This document shows, piece by piece, positions 18,054 to 30,083 of a stretch of DNA of 64,000 bases. The notes beneath the pieces were generated by a model. That model saw only the letters and a list, made by a program, of their open reading frames with translations, did not search any database and was not told where the DNA came from. Source of the stretch: Bacillus sp. AFS029637 (GTDB lineage: Bacteria > Bacillota > Bacilli > Bacillales > Bacillaceae_G); NCBI RefSeq assembly GCF_002584985.1, contig NZ_NUPZ01000009.1, forward strand, positions 1 to 64,000. Reading direction: 5' to 3'. The position numbers were made by a program, and so were the translations under genes. Every line of letters begins with the position of its first letter. Within the stretch, counting starts at the first letter, position 1.

Positions 18054-18905
18054 ATGGGTGTACAGAAGATTGTTGTAATTGGTGCAGGACAAATGGGATC
18101 AGGAATCGCGCAAGTGTGTGCAATGGCAGGATATGACGTGAAAGTACAAGATTTAAAACAAGAACAATTAGATAGAGGGCTGGCTATCATTACGAAAAAC
18201 TTAGCACGCCAAGTAGAAAAAGGACGTATGAAGGAAGAAGAGAAGGAAGCAACGTTAAATCGTCTTACAGTAACGCTTGATTTAGATTGTGTGAAAGAAG
18301 CAGATCTTATTATTGAAGCGGCTGTTGAGAAAATGGATATTAAAAAGAAAATTTTTGCGAATCTAGATGAAATCGCACCTGATCATGCCATTTTAGCAAC
18401 GAATACGTCATCGTTGCCGATTACAGAAATTGCAGCGGTAACGAAACGTCCAGAAAAAGTAATCGGTATGCACTTTATGAATCCAGTCCCTGTTATGAAG
18501 CTTGTTGAAATTATTCGTGGTTTAGCTACGGATGATGCGGTATACGAAACGATTGAAGATATCACGAAGAAAATTGGGAAAGTGCCAGTTGAAGTAAATG
18601 ATTTCCCAGGGTTTGTATCAAACCGTATTTTATTACCGATGATTAACGAAGCGATTTACACGTTATATGAAGGTGTAGCGACGAAAGAAGCGATTGACGA
18701 AGTAATGAAACTCGGTATGAATCATCCGATGGGACCTCTAACGCTAGCTGACTTTATCGGCTTAGATACATGTTTATACATTATGGAAGTGTTGCATGAA
18801 GGATTAGGAGATAGTAAATATCGCCCATGTCCATTACTGCGTAAGTACGTAAATGCAGGATGGTTAGGACGTAAAACGGGCCGTGGTTTCTACGTTTACG
18901 AATAA
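18054..18905 (+). CDS. 3-hydroxybutyryl-CoA dehydrogenase (MmgB-like)
   Basis: 283 residues, soluble, NAD(P)-dependent. Rossmann motif [13 protein letters not shown] at about 7-19; family residues in NTSSLPIT and in [13 protein letters not shown] (catalytic His), and C-terminal [12 protein letters not shown]. It oxidises 3-hydroxyacyl-CoA to the thiolase substrate. The gene lies 46 nt after thiolase with a GGGGGAAG site. Confidence 0.95.
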   Translation: MGVQKIVVIGAGQMGSGIAQVCAMAGYDVKVQDLKQEQLDRGLAIITKNLARQVEKGRMKEEEKEATLNRLTVTLDLDCVKEADLIIEAAVEKMDIKKKIFANLDEIAPDHAILATNTSSLPITEIAAVTKRPEKVIGMHFMNPVPVMKLVEIIRGLATDDAVYETIEDITKKIGKVPVEVNDFPGFVSNRILLPMINEAIYTLYEGVATKEAIDEVMKLGMNHPMGPLTLADFIGLDTCLYIMEVLHEGLGDSKYRPCPLLRKYVNAGWLGRKTGRGFYVYE

Positions 18906-18977
18906 ATTCCCCTTTGTTACAAAATAGTGGTCTTACCAAATTGTTAAAAGGATATATAGCAGATGGAGGCGGAGTAT

Positions 18978-20108
18978 ATGAATTTTCATTTTACTGAAGA
19001 GCAGCAAATGATGAGGAAAATGGTTCGGGATTTTGCGCAAAAAGAAATAGCTCCCTTTGTTCCTAGTATGGAACAAGGGGTGTTCCCGAAAGAGATTTTG
19101 CAAAAGATGGGTGAGCTTGGACTGATGGGTATTCCAGCGCCTGCAAAATACGGCGGCGCAGAAATGGATTTTATTTCTTACATTTTAGCAATCGAAGAAA
19201 TCTCAAAGGTAAGCGCAACAGTTGGTGTAATTTTAGCTGTACATACGTCAGTTGGCATGAACCCGATTTTATATTTCGGAACAGAAGAACAAAAAGAGAA
19301 ATACGTTTCTAAGCTTGCGACTGGTGAATATTTAGGCGCATTTGCTTTAACAGAACCGAATGCAGGATCAGATGCAGGAAGTTTGAAATCAAGAGCTGTA
19401 AAAAAAGGCGACCACTATATTATTAATGGATCGAAAGTATTTATTACAAATGGTGGTGAAGCAAATACATACATTGTATTCGCTTCTACAAATCCTGAGG
19501 CAGGAAAAAGTGGTATTTCCGCGTTCATAGTAGAGAAAGATACGCCTGGTTTAATCATAGGAAAAGATGAGCATAAGATGGGGCTTCTCGGTTCTCGTAC
19601 AGTACAACTTACGTTTGAAGATATGAAAGTGCCAGCTGAGAATTTACTTGGGGAAGAAGGGCAAGGGTTCAAGGTGGCGATGGCGAATTTAGATGTTGGA
19701 CGAATTGGAATCGGCGCACAGGCGTTAGGAATTGCTGAAGCGGCGCTTGCATGTGCAATTGATTATGCAAAAGAACGAGAGCAATTCGGGAAGCCGATTG
19801 CGGCGCAGCAAGGGATTGGCTTCAAACTTGCAGATATGGCAACAAATGTGGAGGCTGCGCGATTACTCGTATATAGAGCTGCATCGCTTAGAGCACAAGG
19901 ATTACCGTGCGGGAAAGAAGCGTCTATTGCGAAATTATTCGCTTCTAAGACAGCGGTTGAAGTTTCGATTGAAGCGGTGCAAGTATTTGGTGGTTACGGT
20001 TATACGAAAGATTATCCAGTAGAACGATTTTTCCGTGATGCGAAGATCACGCAAATTTATGAAGGAACGAGTGAGATACAAAAACTTGTTATTAGCCGTG
20101 CTTTATAA
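18978..20108 (+). CDS. Acyl-CoA dehydrogenase (first of two)
   Basis: FAD flavoprotein of the first beta-oxidation step. The ATG at 18978 follows GGAGGCGGAG and gives [20 protein letters not shown], 376 residues, the family norm. Visible motifs include [12 protein letters not shown] (FAD/substrate site), [10 protein letters not shown] and the C-terminal segment [10 protein letters not shown] with the catalytic glutamate. It is a close paralog of the next gene, so the two may differ in acyl-chain preference. Confidence 0.95.
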   Translation: MNFHFTEEQQMMRKMVRDFAQKEIAPFVPSMEQGVFPKEILQKMGELGLMGIPAPAKYGGAEMDFISYILAIEEISKVSATVGVILAVHTSVGMNPILYFGTEEQKEKYVSKLATGEYLGAFALTEPNAGSDAGSLKSRAVKKGDHYIINGSKVFITNGGEANTYIVFASTNPEAGKSGISAFIVEKDTPGLIIGKDEHKMGLLGSRTVQLTFEDMKVPAENLLGEEGQGFKVAMANLDVGRIGIGAQALGIAEAALACAIDYAKEREQFGKPIAAQQGIGFKLADMATNVEAARLLVYRAASLRAQGLPCGKEASIAKLFASKTAVEVSIEAVQVFGGYGYTKDYPVERFFRDAKITQIYEGTSEIQKLVISRAL

Positions 20109-20129
20109 AAGGACGAGGGGGAGACAAAG

Positions 20130-21269
20130 ATGCATTTTAAACTATCAGAAGAACATGAAATGATAAGAAAAATGGTTCGAGACTTTGCTAAAAACGAAGT
20201 AGCACCAACAGCAGCGCAGCGTGATGAGGAAGAGAGCTTTGATCGTGCGTTATTTGATCAAATGGCAGAGCTTGGTTTGACAGGCATCCCATGGCCTGAA
20301 GAGTATGGTGGGATTGGAAGCGATTACTTGGCGTACGTAATTGCAATCGAAGAGTTATCTCGCGTTTGTGCCTCTACAGGTGTAACACTGTCTGCGCATA
20401 CTTCACTTGCTGGATGGCCGATTTTTAAATTCGGGACAGAAGAGCAAAAGCAAAAGTTTTTGCGACCGATGGCTGAAGGGACGAAAATTGGTGCATACGG
20501 TTTAACAGAACCAGGATCTGGATCGGACGCTGGTGGAATGAAGACAATTGCAAAAAGGGATGGAGACCATTACGTATTAAATGGATCGAAAATCTTTATT
20601 ACAAATGGCGGCATTGCTGATATTTATGTTGTTTTTGCGTTAACAGATCCTGAATCGAAGCAGCGCGGTACGAGCGCGTTTATCGTAGAAAGTGATACAC
20701 CAGGATTTTCAGTTGGGAAGAAGGAAAGCAAGCTAGGGATTCGTTCTTCGCCAACGACTGAAATTATGTTCGAAGATTGCCGTATTCCTGTAGAGAACCT
20801 ACTTGGAGAGGAAGGGCAAGGATTTAAGATTGCGATGCAAACATTAGATGGCGGTCGTAATGGCATTGCGGCGCAAGCAGTTGGTATTGCACAAGGGGCT
20901 TTAGATGCTTCTGTAGAATATGCAAGAGAGCGCCATCAATTTGGAAAACCGATTGCGGCGCAGCAAGGGATTGGCTTTAAACTTGCGGATATGGCAACGG
21001 ATATAGAGGCGGCGCGCCTTTTAACATATCAAGCAGCTTGGCTTGAATCGGAAGGGCTTCCGTATGGGAAAGAATCAGCGATGTCAAAAGTATTTGCAGG
21101 TGATACAGCGATGAAGGTGACGACTGAAGCAGTACAAGTATTTGGTGGTTACGGTTATACGAAAGATTATCCAGTAGAGCGTTATATGCGAGATGCAAAG
21201 ATTACACAGATTTATGAAGGAACACAAGAGATTCAAAGACTTGTAATTTCTCGTATGTTAACGAAGTAG
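20130..21269 (+). CDS. Acyl-CoA dehydrogenase (second of two)
   Basis: 379 residues with the same domains as the preceding gene: [20 protein letters not shown], and [16 protein letters not shown] with the catalytic glutamate. A long stretch around [20 protein letters not shown] and [15 protein letters not shown] is nearly identical to its neighbour, which points to tandem duplication. It may prefer short or branched acyl-CoA; the sequence alone cannot decide. A terminator follows. Confidence 0.95.
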   Translation: MHFKLSEEHEMIRKMVRDFAKNEVAPTAAQRDEEESFDRALFDQMAELGLTGIPWPEEYGGIGSDYLAYVIAIEELSRVCASTGVTLSAHTSLAGWPIFKFGTEEQKQKFLRPMAEGTKIGAYGLTEPGSGSDAGGMKTIAKRDGDHYVLNGSKIFITNGGIADIYVVFALTDPESKQRGTSAFIVESDTPGFSVGKKESKLGIRSSPTTEIMFEDCRIPVENLLGEEGQGFKIAMQTLDGGRNGIAAQAVGIAQGALDASVEYARERHQFGKPIAAQQGIGFKLADMATDIEAARLLTYQAAWLESEGLPYGKESAMSKVFAGDTAMKVTTEAVQVFGGYGYTKDYPVERYMRDAKITQIYEGTQEIQRLVISRMLTK

Positions 21270-21274
21270 GAACG

Positions 21275-21306
21275 AAAGCGTAGGTATTTTCCTACGCTTT
21301 TTCCTT
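21275..21306 (+). terminator. Terminator after the second acyl-CoA dehydrogenase
   Basis: 10-bp stem aaagcgtagg/cctacgcttt followed by T's. It may be partial, because the TetR gene follows 67 nt after the stop codon without an obvious promoter. Confidence 0.8.
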
Positions 21307-21335
21307 CCAAAAAATAATAGAGAGAGGTGAAGGGG

Positions 21336-21965
21336 ATGGTTAAACATAACGTGCATGCATCAGTAAAGGATGAAAAGCTAGTTGCGTTAAGGCGTGAACA
21401 AATGATTAAAGGTGCGGTGCAATTGTTTAAGCAAAAAGGATTTCCGCGCACAACAACGAGGGAAATTGCGAAAGCGGCTGGATTTAGTATTGGAACACTT
21501 TATGAGTACATTCGTACAAAAGATGATGTTTTATATTTAGTTTGTGATAGTATTTATGAACATGTAAAAGAACGCTTAGAGGAAGTAGTGTGTACAGAGA
21601 AGGGAAGTATAGAAAGTTTAAAGATAGCGATAACGAATTATTTTAAGGTTATGGACGAATTGCAAGAAGAAGTATTAATTATGTATCAAGAGGTACGTTT
21701 TTTACCGAAAGAATCTCTTCCATACGTATTAGAAAAAGAGTTTCAAATGGTAGGGATGTTTGAAAATATTTTAGAACAGTGTACAGAAAACGGAACATTT
21801 ATATTAAATAAAAAGGAAATACAGCTTCTTGCACATAATATTTTCATACAAGGACAAATGTGGGGATTTAGACGCTGGGCCTTGCAAAAATTATATACGC
21901 TCGAAGAATATACAGAAATGCAAATTAGGTATGTGTTGCAGGGGGCGCATATGCTTCCGAAATAA
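21336..21965 (+). CDS. TetR-family regulator (FadR-like)
   Basis: 209 residues from the ATG at 21336; a GTG nine bases upstream is possible but sits inside the ribosome binding site. Helix-turn-helix near residues 22-60 (FPRTTTREIAKAAGFSIGTLYEYIRTKDDVLYLV); the rest is a helical ligand domain. As the last gene of a beta-oxidation unit it most likely represses these genes and responds to acyl-CoA. The box at 14492-14507 and the repeat at 16783-16794 are candidate targets. Confidence 0.85.
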   Translation: MVKHNVHASVKDEKLVALRREQMIKGAVQLFKQKGFPRTTTREIAKAAGFSIGTLYEYIRTKDDVLYLVCDSIYEHVKERLEEVVCTEKGSIESLKIAITNYFKVMDELQEEVLIMYQEVRFLPKESLPYVLEKEFQMVGMFENILEQCTENGTFILNKKEIQLLAHNIFIQGQMWGFRRWALQKLYTLEEYTEMQIRYVLQGAHMLPK

Positions 21966-22000
21966 GGAATGGACAAATTATAATTTTATTACTATATAAA

Positions 22001-22154
22001 GTGAAACTTTAATCAGTGGGGTGTTGATACCCACTGATTATTAGCTTTCACCAATCGGGCGTTTATGGGCAATGGATCTCCCCTAACTTTTCGCTCCAAC
22101 TGAATTTTGAGGTGGGAGTTTTACTGCTCGCAAATAACGGGATAAAAGTTTCAC
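22001..22154 (+). repeat. Complete GTGAAACTTT-family repeat with terminal inverted repeats
   Basis: The 154-bp element begins GTGAAACTTT and ends AAAGTTTCAC, perfect 10-bp inverted ends. Inside, AATCAGTGGG/CCCACTGATT forms a hairpin. It has no coding capacity. Eight T follow its right end, so it could end transcription of the TetR gene. Related copies lie at 7705, 14283 and 55328. Confidence 0.85.
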
Positions 22155-22265
22155 GTTTTTTTTGTAGCATATTTGTGCGACTTTTGTTTATAATGAATAG
22201 TATGGATTTTTTTAAGCAGACCGTTATATATAAGGTTATATTTGATGAAAGGAAGTGCCGCATAA

Positions 22266-22802
22266 GTGGATTTTAAGCAATATTCACCAGAAGAGCTAAA
22301 AGAATGTTCAATGATTGAAGTTGTACATAGCGTTTTAGGGGATAAAAGACAAGCAACGACATTCAACGAGTTGGTTCAAGAAATCGCTCAAGTGCTGGGA
22401 CTATCTCAAGAGCAAGTTAATGCGAAACTCGCACAATTTTATACAGATTTAAACATCGACGGACGTTTCATTAATTTAGGAGAAAATCGTTGGGGATTAC
22501 GTAGCTGGTACCCATATGAGCAAATTGATGAAGAAATCTTACCGCAACCAAAACCGAAGAAGAAACGTAAAGTTGAAGAAGACGGTTTTGACGACTACAT
22601 TGATGAAGATGAAGATGACTTTGACGATGCAGACGGAAATGCAGATGAAGATGAAGACGATGTAGAAGATTTGGACAAGGTTCTTGAAGACGAAGACGGA
22701 GATGACGACGATCTTGATGATTTAGACGAAGATGAAGATGACTTCGCTGAAGAAGAACTTGAGTACGATGAAACTGAAGAAGAAGAAGAGGAAGAGCTGT
22801 AG
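22266..22802 (+). CDS. rpoE: RNA polymerase delta subunit
   Basis: 178 residues starting from GTG after AAGGAAG. The N-terminal folded domain (1-90, with [28 protein letters not shown]) binds the polymerase core. The C-terminal half, from about residue 105, is almost purely Asp/Glu and displaces nucleic acids and improves recycling. The family is restricted to Firmicutes. The pyrG promoter begins 3 nt after its stop codon. Confidence 0.97.
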   Translation: MDFKQYSPEELKECSMIEVVHSVLGDKRQATTFNELVQEIAQVLGLSQEQVNAKLAQFYTDLNIDGRFINLGENRWGLRSWYPYEQIDEEILPQPKPKKKRKVEEDGFDDYIDEDEDDFDDADGNADEDEDDVEDLDKVLEDEDGDDDDLDDLDEDEDDFAEEELEYDETEEEEEEEL

Positions 22803-22805
22803 TTC

Positions 22806-22847
22806 TTGACTTTTCATTATCGTCCATGTAGAATCATTTTTGGGCTC
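22806..22847 (+). promoter_or_regulatory. pyrG promoter with GGGCUC initiation sequence
   Basis: TTGACT (22806-22811), a 17-bp spacer, TAGAAT (22829-22834), then GGGCTC at 22842-22847 at the +1 distance. In B. subtilis pyrG the transcript begins GGGC and CTP shortage causes repeated G addition. This start is therefore a CTP sensor by homology. Confidence 0.8.
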
Positions 22848-22890
22848 TTTAAAAAAGGACGATAATACTTTTAAAGTGTAAATATAAAAG

Positions 22891-22950
22891 AAAATTGCTC
22901 CCTACTTATTACTTTATGTGATGAGGGGAGCAATTTTCTTTTTTGTTTTT
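22891..22950 (+). terminator. pyrG leader attenuator (CTP-controlled terminator)
   Basis: Stem aaaattgctccc (22891-22902) pairs with gggagcaatttt (22926-22937), followed by ctttttt. It lies between promoter and gene. The CU-rich GCTCCC arm is the target for the extra 5' G residues in the B. subtilis mechanism, which would open the terminator when CTP is low. Confidence 0.8.
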
Positions 22951-23026
22951 TGTTTAGAAAATAAAAAGAGTCTAACAATAAGATGGATACAGTGTTATCT
23001 ACATACGTTGCGCTTTGCAACGGTGA

Positions 23027-24667
<1,641 letters not shown>

Positions 24668-24670
24668 TAA

Positions 24671-24701
24671 AAAAAAGCGCCTGAAATAGGGCGCTTTTTT
24701 T
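24671..24701. terminator. Bidirectional terminator between pyrG and ywjG
   Basis: Stem aaaaaagcgcc/gggcgctttttt with A- and T-runs on both sides, between convergent genes. The ywjG stop codon is at its edge. Confidence 0.88.
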
Positions 24702-25224
24702 AATATTCGTTTAACATTTCATCAATTGTAAACTTTAATCCGTGATAAGCAAATAAAGTTACAATTAAACTTGGGAATCCGTAGCGGTTACCTTCGTCGT
24801 CTGGAATAAGACCTTTTAATAGCTTTGTATCAATATGTACATCTGTATATTGTTCCAGTGATTCAGCACCTTCTTGAATGGCAGAGATTCCAACGATAGA
24901 GTGACCTTCTTCTTGAAGTTTTTTTGCAATTTTTATATTTTCTTCATCTGTTGAAAAACGGCTAATAAGAAGTACGCGATCTGCAGAAGTTACTGTTGCT
25001 TCTTTACCATTTTCGAAAAAGCGTTTTGCTTGCTTCATCGATTCAGCACCGAATAGTGCTTCAACAACAACGCCCTCCATTTCATTTGTACCATGTAAAT
25101 AAATGAAGCCATCACCAATTAATGCTTGAGCAAGTAGACGAGCACTATCCTCTATATTCATTTCCTCTTTTTGGGAAATTTTGGAGAAATAACCACTTAA
25201 TTGAGTTGAAAAAATTTTTAACAT
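24700..25224 (-). CDS. ywjG: DUF2529 protein YwjG
   Basis: 174 residues of unknown function, conserved beside spo0F in Bacillus. The pattern resembles a sugar-isomerase (SIS)-like alpha/beta fold: GDGFIYLHGTNEM, a Rossmann-like VLLISRFSTDEENIKIAKKLQEEGHSIVGIS and AYHGLKFTIDEML. No enzyme activity is established. It is the only gene here transcribed against its neighbours, divergent from spo0F. Confidence 0.85.
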   Translation of the reverse strand: MLKIFSTQLSGYFSKISQKEEMNIEDSARLLAQALIGDGFIYLHGTNEMEGVVVEALFGAESMKQAKRFFENGKEATVTSADRVLLISRFSTDEENIKIAKKLQEEGHSIVGISAIQEGAESLEQYTDVHIDTKLLKGLIPDDEGNRYGFPSLIVTLFAYHGLKFTIDEMLNEY

Positions 25225-25425
25225 AATGTTACTCCTTTCGTACGTGTTTGCCGGTTTTCATTATAGTTTATTTTTTTAGAAAGGTGAAATCGTAGGGTGG
25301 CGTAACGAAATAGGAAACGGTAAAATAAGAAAGAATAGGAAGGAATTTGCCAAAGAATAGCGAAAATAAATCGATAAGATATAAGAAGCTGTAAATCTTG
25401 TACTTACACAGAAAGGTTGGGAGTT

Positions 25426-25794
25426 ATGGAAGGGAAAATTTTAATCGTTGATGATCAATATGGCATTCGTGTGTTATTACATGAAGTGTTCCAAAAAGAA
25501 GGTTATCAGACGTTCCAAGCAGCGAATGGTTTTCAAGCTTTAGATATCGTGAAAAAGGATAATCCAGATTTAGTCGTGTTAGATATGAAAATTCCAGGTA
25601 TGGATGGTATAGAGATTTTAAAGCATGTAAAAGAAATCGATGAGAGTATTAAAGTAATTTTAATGACTGCTTATGGAGAGCTTGATATGATCCAAGAAGC
25701 AAAAGATTTAGGAGCTTTAATGCACTTTGCTAAACCATTTGATATTGATGAAATTCGTCAAGCGGTGAGAAATGAGCTTGCTGTAGAGGCATAA
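25426..25794 (+). CDS. spo0F: Sporulation phosphorelay response regulator Spo0F
   Basis: A stand-alone receiver of 122 residues from the ATG at 25426; a TTG nine bases earlier is less likely. Acidic pocket D10-D11 (IVDDQYG), phosphorylation site D54 ([11 protein letters not shown]), T82 (LMTAYGE) and K104 (FAKPFD). It passes phosphate from sporulation kinases to Spo0B and on to Spo0A. The 200-bp upstream region is AT-rich and holds a weak Spo0A-like site TAGCGAA (25358-25364); I could not place a sigma-H promoter with confidence. Confidence 0.97.
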   Translation: MEGKILIVDDQYGIRVLLHEVFQKEGYQTFQAANGFQALDIVKKDNPDLVVLDMKIPGMDGIEILKHVKEIDESIKVILMTAYGELDMIQEAKDLGALMHFAKPFDIDEIRQAVRNELAVEA

Positions 25795-26004
25795 AAATGA
25801 ATTTTTTATAAAAAATATGGAAAAAAGCGTTTACATGGACTATTGTGCAGGTGAATACGGTTGAGTTTTTGAGTACAAGTTGTTATCCTATTGAGTGTAG
25901 AAAAAAGTCCGGTATGTAGATATACATATTTTACCTTGTCCTGGTCATACTACCAGCGATAAGAACTTATCGGATACAAAAAACGTTTTTTAGGAGGATT
26001 CACC

Positions 26005-26862
26005 ATGCCTTTAGTTTCTATGAAAGAAATGCTAAACAAAGCACTTGAAGGAAAATACGCAGTTGGTCAATTCAACATGAACAACTTAGAGTGGACTCAA
26101 GCTATCTTAGCTGCTGCGGAAGAAGAAAAATCTCCTGTAATCCTAGGTGTATCTGAGGGTGCAGCTCGTCATATGACTGGTTTCAAAACAGTTGTAGCTA
26201 TGGTTAAAGCTTTAATCGAAGAAATGAACATTTCTGTTCCTGTAGCGATTCACCTTGACCATGGTTCAAGCTTTGAAAAATGTAAAGAAGCAATCGATGC
26301 AGGTTTCACATCTGTAATGATCGACGCTTCTCACCACCCATTCGAAGAAAACGTTGAAACTACTAAAAAAGTAGTAGAATATGCACACGCTCGTAACGTA
26401 TCTGTTGAAGCTGAGCTTGGAACAGTTGGCGGACAAGAAGACGACGTAATCGCTGAAGGCGTAATTTACGCTGATCCTGCAGAGTGTAAACACCTTGTTG
26501 AAGCAACTGGCATCGACTGCCTAGCTCCAGCTTTAGGTTCTGTACACGGTCCTTACAAAGGTGAGCCTAACTTAGGATTCGCTGAAATGGAACAAGTTCG
26601 TGACTTCACTGGTGTACCTTTAGTATTACATGGTGGTACTGGTATCCCAACTGCTGATATCGTAAAAGCTATCTCTTTAGGTACTTCAAAAATTAACGTA
26701 AACACTGAGAACCAAATCGAGTTTACAAAAGCTGTTCGTGAAGTATTAAACAAAGACCAAGAAGTTTACGATCCTCGTAAATTTATTGGACCTGGCCGCG
26801 ACGCTATCAAAGCAACTGTTGCTGGTAAAATTCGCGAATTCGGTTCTAACGGTAAAGCGTAA
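26005..26862 (+). CDS. fbaA: Class II fructose-bisphosphate aldolase
   Basis: 285 residues. Zinc-dependent cleavage of fructose 1,6-bisphosphate in glycolysis, reversed in gluconeogenesis. Motifs: [11 protein letters not shown] (zinc His), [39 protein letters not shown] and VLHGGTGIP. Codon use is strongly biased as in a highly expressed gene. An AGGAGG site precedes the ATG and a terminator follows. Confidence 0.98.
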   Translation: MPLVSMKEMLNKALEGKYAVGQFNMNNLEWTQAILAAAEEEKSPVILGVSEGAARHMTGFKTVVAMVKALIEEMNISVPVAIHLDHGSSFEKCKEAIDAGFTSVMIDASHHPFEENVETTKKVVEYAHARNVSVEAELGTVGGQEDDVIAEGVIYADPAECKHLVEATGIDCLAPALGSVHGPYKGEPNLGFAEMEQVRDFTGVPLVLHGGTGIPTADIVKAISLGTSKINVNTENQIEFTKAVREVLNKDQEVYDPRKFIGPGRDAIKATVAGKIREFGSNGKA

Positions 26863-26879
26863 GAATAAAATCCCGTTTT

Positions 26880-26913
26880 GGAAACCGTCTAGTCTTTTAG
26901 ACGGTTTCCTTTC
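26880..26913 (+). terminator. fbaA terminator
   Basis: Perfect 11-bp stem ggaaaccgtct/agacggtttcc with an eight-base loop and T-rich tail. Confidence 0.9.
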
Positions 26914-27043
26914 GTTGTATAATGAAAGCGTGAACAAGTCGAAAGATTTTATAAAGTGAATTTTTAAATCTTTAAATATAGAAAATAATGTGCATAGTCC
27001 TATTAATAAATGTGATAAGTATCTGATTTATAATTCAATAGTT

Positions 27044-27090
27044 AACCGTCACCTATTTATACTATAGGGGAACTGTAGGTGATGGTTTTT
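27044..27090 (+). terminator. Terminator-like hairpin in the murA2 leader
   Basis: Stem aaccgtcacct/aggtgatggtt (one G-U) with a 22-base loop and five T, 88 nt before murA2. No gene precedes it after the fbaA terminator, so it may attenuate murA2. A small second hairpin, ctttctat/atagaaag, follows near 27128. The remainder of 26914-27177 is AT-rich with nothing else seen. Confidence 0.55.
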
Positions 27091-27177
27091 AGGGTGGAAA
27101 GAGTATTTGAGATTCTTAAGGGGGAGCTTTCTATAAAAAAATAGAAAGTAAATACATTCACAAGAAGGGAGCTCAAT

Positions 27178-28467
27178 ATGGAAAAATTGCTAATTGAAGG
27201 CGGAAGAGCTTTAAATGGAACAATTCGCGTGAGTGGTGCAAAGAACAGCGCCGTTGCACTGATTCCAGCGACAATTTTAGCAGATACTCCAGTAACTATT
27301 GGTGGTGTTCCTAATATTTCAGACGTAAAAATGTTAGGAGACTTACTAGAGGAAATTGGAGGGAAAGTAACTTATGGACAGGAGGAAGAGATGGTAGTTG
27401 ATCCTTCTAATATGGTTGCGATGCCTTTGCCAAGTGGAAAAGTGAAAAAATTGCGTGCTTCTTATTATTTAATGGGTGCGATGCTTGGCCGTTTTAAAAA
27501 AGCTGTTATTGGGCTTCCAGGTGGATGTCATTTAGGACCAAGACCGATTGATCAGCATATTAAAGGTTTTGAAGCGCTAGGTGCACAAGTTACAAATGAA
27601 CAGGGTGCTATCTACTTAAGAGCAGATGAATTGCGCGGGGCACGTATTTATTTAGACGTTGTTAGTGTAGGGGCTACGATTAATATTATGTTAGCAGCTG
27701 TACGAGCGAAAGGTAGAACTGTTATTGAAAATGCAGCGAAAGAACCTGAGATTATTGATGTAGCTACATTGTTGACGAGCATGGGAGCACGTATTAAAGG
27801 TGCTGGTACAGATGTAATCCGAATTGATGGTGTGGATTCACTGCATGGTTGTCACCACACGATCATTCCAGATCGTATTGAAGCTGGTACGTATATGATT
27901 TTAGGAGCTGCATCAGGAGGAGAAGTAACAGTTGATAATGTTATTCCTCAGCATTTAGAGTCAGTTACTGCGAAGCTAAGAGAAGCTGGTGTGCAAGTTG
28001 AAACGAACGATGACCAAATTACAGTGAACGGTAATAGAAGGTTAAAGGTAGTCGATATAAAAACGCTTGTATATCCAGGATTCCCAACAGATCTACAACA
28101 GCCATTCACAACGCTTTTAACAAAAGCGCATGGGACGGGTGTTGTTACTGATACAATTTATGGTGCACGTTTCAAACATATTGACGAACTACGTCGTATG
28201 AATGCGCAAATTAAAGTAGAAGGTCGTTCGGCGATTGTAACTGGCCCTGTTTTATTGCAAGGTGCAAAAGTGAAGGCGAGTGATTTGCGAGCTGGAGCTG
28301 CGCTTGTTATTGCGGGGTTAATGGCAGATGGAATTACAGAAGTAACCGGACTTGAGCATATTGATCGAGGTTACGAAAATATAGTAGACAAGCTTAAAGG
28401 GCTTGGTGCAAACATTTGGCGAGAACAAATGACAAAGCAAGAGATTGAAGAATTGAAGAACGCTTAA
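27178..28467 (+). CDS. murA2: UDP-N-acetylglucosamine 1-carboxyvinyltransferase 2
   Basis: 429 residues. First committed step of peptidoglycan synthesis, transferring enolpyruvate from PEP; target of fosfomycin. Visible: substrate-binding [10 protein letters not shown] (20-29), the loop with catalytic Cys in [19 protein letters not shown], and [13 protein letters not shown]. Gram-positives carry two MurA proteins; synteny with fbaA and rho identifies this as the MurAB/MurZ type. Confidence 0.95.
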   Translation: MEKLLIEGGRALNGTIRVSGAKNSAVALIPATILADTPVTIGGVPNISDVKMLGDLLEEIGGKVTYGQEEEMVVDPSNMVAMPLPSGKVKKLRASYYLMGAMLGRFKKAVIGLPGGCHLGPRPIDQHIKGFEALGAQVTNEQGAIYLRADELRGARIYLDVVSVGATINIMLAAVRAKGRTVIENAAKEPEIIDVATLLTSMGARIKGAGTDVIRIDGVDSLHGCHHTIIPDRIEAGTYMILGAASGGEVTVDNVIPQHLESVTAKLREAGVQVETNDDQITVNGNRRLKVVDIKTLVYPGFPTDLQQPFTTLLTKAHGTGVVTDTIYGARFKHIDELRRMNAQIKVEGRSAIVTGPVLLQGAKVKASDLRAGAALVIAGLMADGITEVTGLEHIDRGYENIVDKLKGLGANIWREQMTKQEIEELKNA

Positions 28468-28589
28468 ATTGGTGATACTTCCGTTAATGGGGAGCGAAGA
28501 ATCATCATTAGCGGAAGTGCACTATATAGAAAAACACCGTTCACAAAAATACGGCAGAAATATTACAGACTTAAAGGAGAGGGATTATT

Positions 28590-29555
28590 GTGGAAAGAAG
28601 TTTATCTATGGAGTTAGTACGTGTAACAGAGGCTGCAGCATTATCATCAGCGCGTTGGATGGGACGCGGGAAAAAGGATGAAGCAGACGGTGCAGCAACA
28701 TCAGCTATGCGTGATGTATTTGATACAATTCCGATGAAAGGTACAGTTGTAATTGGTGAAGGTGAAATGGATGAAGCGCCAATGCTGTATATCGGAGAGA
28801 AATTAGGTACAGGATATGGTCCACGTGTAGACGTTGCAGTTGATCCTTTAGAAGGGACAAACATCGTAGCAGCTGGCGGGTGGAATGCACTTGCTGTTAT
28901 CGCAATTGCAGACCACGGTAATTTGTTACATGCTCCTGACATGTACATGGATAAAATTGCGGTTGGCCCAGAAGCAGTTGGGGCAGTTGATATTGATGCA
29001 CCTATTATCGATAACTTACGTGCAGTTGCAAAAGCGAAGAATAAAGATATTGAAGATGTTGTAGCGACAGTTTTAAATCGTCCACGTCATCAAGCGATTA
29101 TCGAAGAAATTCGTAAAGCGGGTGCTCGTATTAAATTGATTAATGATGGAGACGTAGCTGGAGCAATCAATACAGCATTTGACCGTACAGGTGTAGATAT
29201 TTTATTCGGTTCTGGTGGAGCTCCTGAAGGTGTATTAGCTGCGGTTGCGTTAAAATGCTTAGGTGGAGAAATTCAGGGGAAATTATTGCCACAAGACGAA
29301 GCTGAATTAGAACGTTGTAAAAGAATGGGCATTGAAGATATAAATCGCATCCTTCGTATGGAAGACTTAGTAAAAGGCGACGATGCAATCTTTGCAGCAA
29401 CAGGCGTAACAGATGGAGAATTATTACGCGGTGTTCAATTTAAAGGTAGTGTAGGAACAACGCACTCTCTTGTTATGCGTGCGAAATCAGGTACATTACG
29501 CTTCGTAGACGGACGCCATAGCTTAAATAAAAAACCAAACTTGGTTATTAAATAA
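28590..29555 (+). CDS. glpX: Class II fructose-1,6-bisphosphatase GlpX
   Basis: 321 residues from GTG, with AAAGGAGAGG upstream. A gluconeogenic phosphatase of the inositol-phosphatase fold: metal-site motifs [10 protein letters not shown] and AVDPLEGTN, plus GDVAGAI and [13 protein letters not shown]. It completes the fbaA-murA2-glpX cluster. A small hairpin (cttccgttaatg/cattagcggaag) sits between murA2 and glpX. Its stop codon is fused to a dispersed repeat. Confidence 0.96.
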   Translation: MERSLSMELVRVTEAAALSSARWMGRGKKDEADGAATSAMRDVFDTIPMKGTVVIGEGEMDEAPMLYIGEKLGTGYGPRVDVAVDPLEGTNIVAAGGWNALAVIAIADHGNLLHAPDMYMDKIAVGPEAVGAVDIDAPIIDNLRAVAKAKNKDIEDVVATVLNRPRHQAIIEEIRKAGARIKLINDGDVAGAINTAFDRTGVDILFGSGGAPEGVLAAVALKCLGGEIQGKLLPQDEAELERCKRMGIEDINRILRMEDLVKGDDAIFAATGVTDGELLRGVQFKGSVGTTHSLVMRAKSGTLRFVDGRHSLNKKPNLVIK

Positions 29556-29670
29556 AAAGCGGAGGTGGCTTGCTCAGAAGGGGAAGGCATTGGAGCTCCT
29601 GACGAAGAGGCGTTTTTTGCCTCGTAGGAAGGGGTGAAATGACTGACCCTTCTAGCCACTGGAGCTGGAT
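29553..29670 (+). repeat. Modular repeat unit, core type b
   Basis: It starts at the glpX stop codon (TAAAAAGCGG) and ends GCCACTGGAGCTGGAT. Outer stem GTGGCT/AGCCAC, inner stem AGAAGGG/CCCTTCT, central hairpin GAGGC-gtttttt-GCCTC. Confidence 0.85.
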
Positions 29671-29674
29671 TAAA

Positions 29675-29792
29675 TAAAAAGCGTAAGCGGCTCGTTTAGA
29701 ATCCAGGACACTTCAAACTCTCGACCTTGAAGCGCTCTTTGCTTCGAGTGAGAGAGTGAAATGACCGGAGATTCTAGCCGCTGGAGCTGGAT
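29675..29792 (+). repeat. Modular repeat unit, core type a
   Basis: Same ends as its neighbour, but with core type a: central hairpin GAAGC-gctcttt-GCTTC, flanked by ctctcgacc/gagagagtg. Outer stem GCGGCT/AGCCGC, inner stem AGAATC/GATTCT. Confidence 0.85.
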
Positions 29793-29796
29793 TTCA

Positions 29797-29850
29797 ATAA
29801 AAAGCGTAAGCAGCTTGCCCAGAAGGCATAAACGGCTTATGTATCCTTCC
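29797..29850 (+). repeat. Modular repeat unit, truncated
   Basis: Only the left end (aaaaagcgtaagcagcttgcccagaagg) is retained. The rest of the gap up to rho (30084) holds a hairpin at 29891-29918 and AT-rich sequence, with no gene seen. Confidence 0.6.
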
Positions 29851-29890
29851 TTAAAATAAGGTAAGTAGAAAAAAACAAGAAATAGTAAAA

Positions 29891-29925
29891 AGCGAAGACA
29901 AATTTTCTTGTCTTCGCTTCTTGTA
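29891..29925. terminator. Hairpin downstream of the glpX repeats
   Basis: Perfect 11-bp stem agcgaagacaa/ttgtcttcgct with a six-base loop. The tail is only moderately T-rich. Probably the transcript end after glpX and its repeats. Confidence 0.6.
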
Positions 29926-30083
29926 TTTGTGTTCCAACGTATTGATTAAAACTAGATAAAAGGGTTACAATAGTGAATATTACCCTACTTGAACTTATTG
30001 CCTTTCATTATTAATTATTTGCCTTCCGTATTTTTTCCCTTTACCCATTTGAAAAGAGAATAACGTTAAAGTGTGGTGTCTGA

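Noticed and set aside
25331-25364. Sigma-H promoter of spo0F
   Set aside because: AGGA and GAAT elements exist but the spacing is too short for a convincing sigma-H promoter.
28469-28681. 70-codon frame between murA2 and glpX
   Set aside because: It overlaps the start of glpX in another frame and covers a hairpin; no homology is recognisable.
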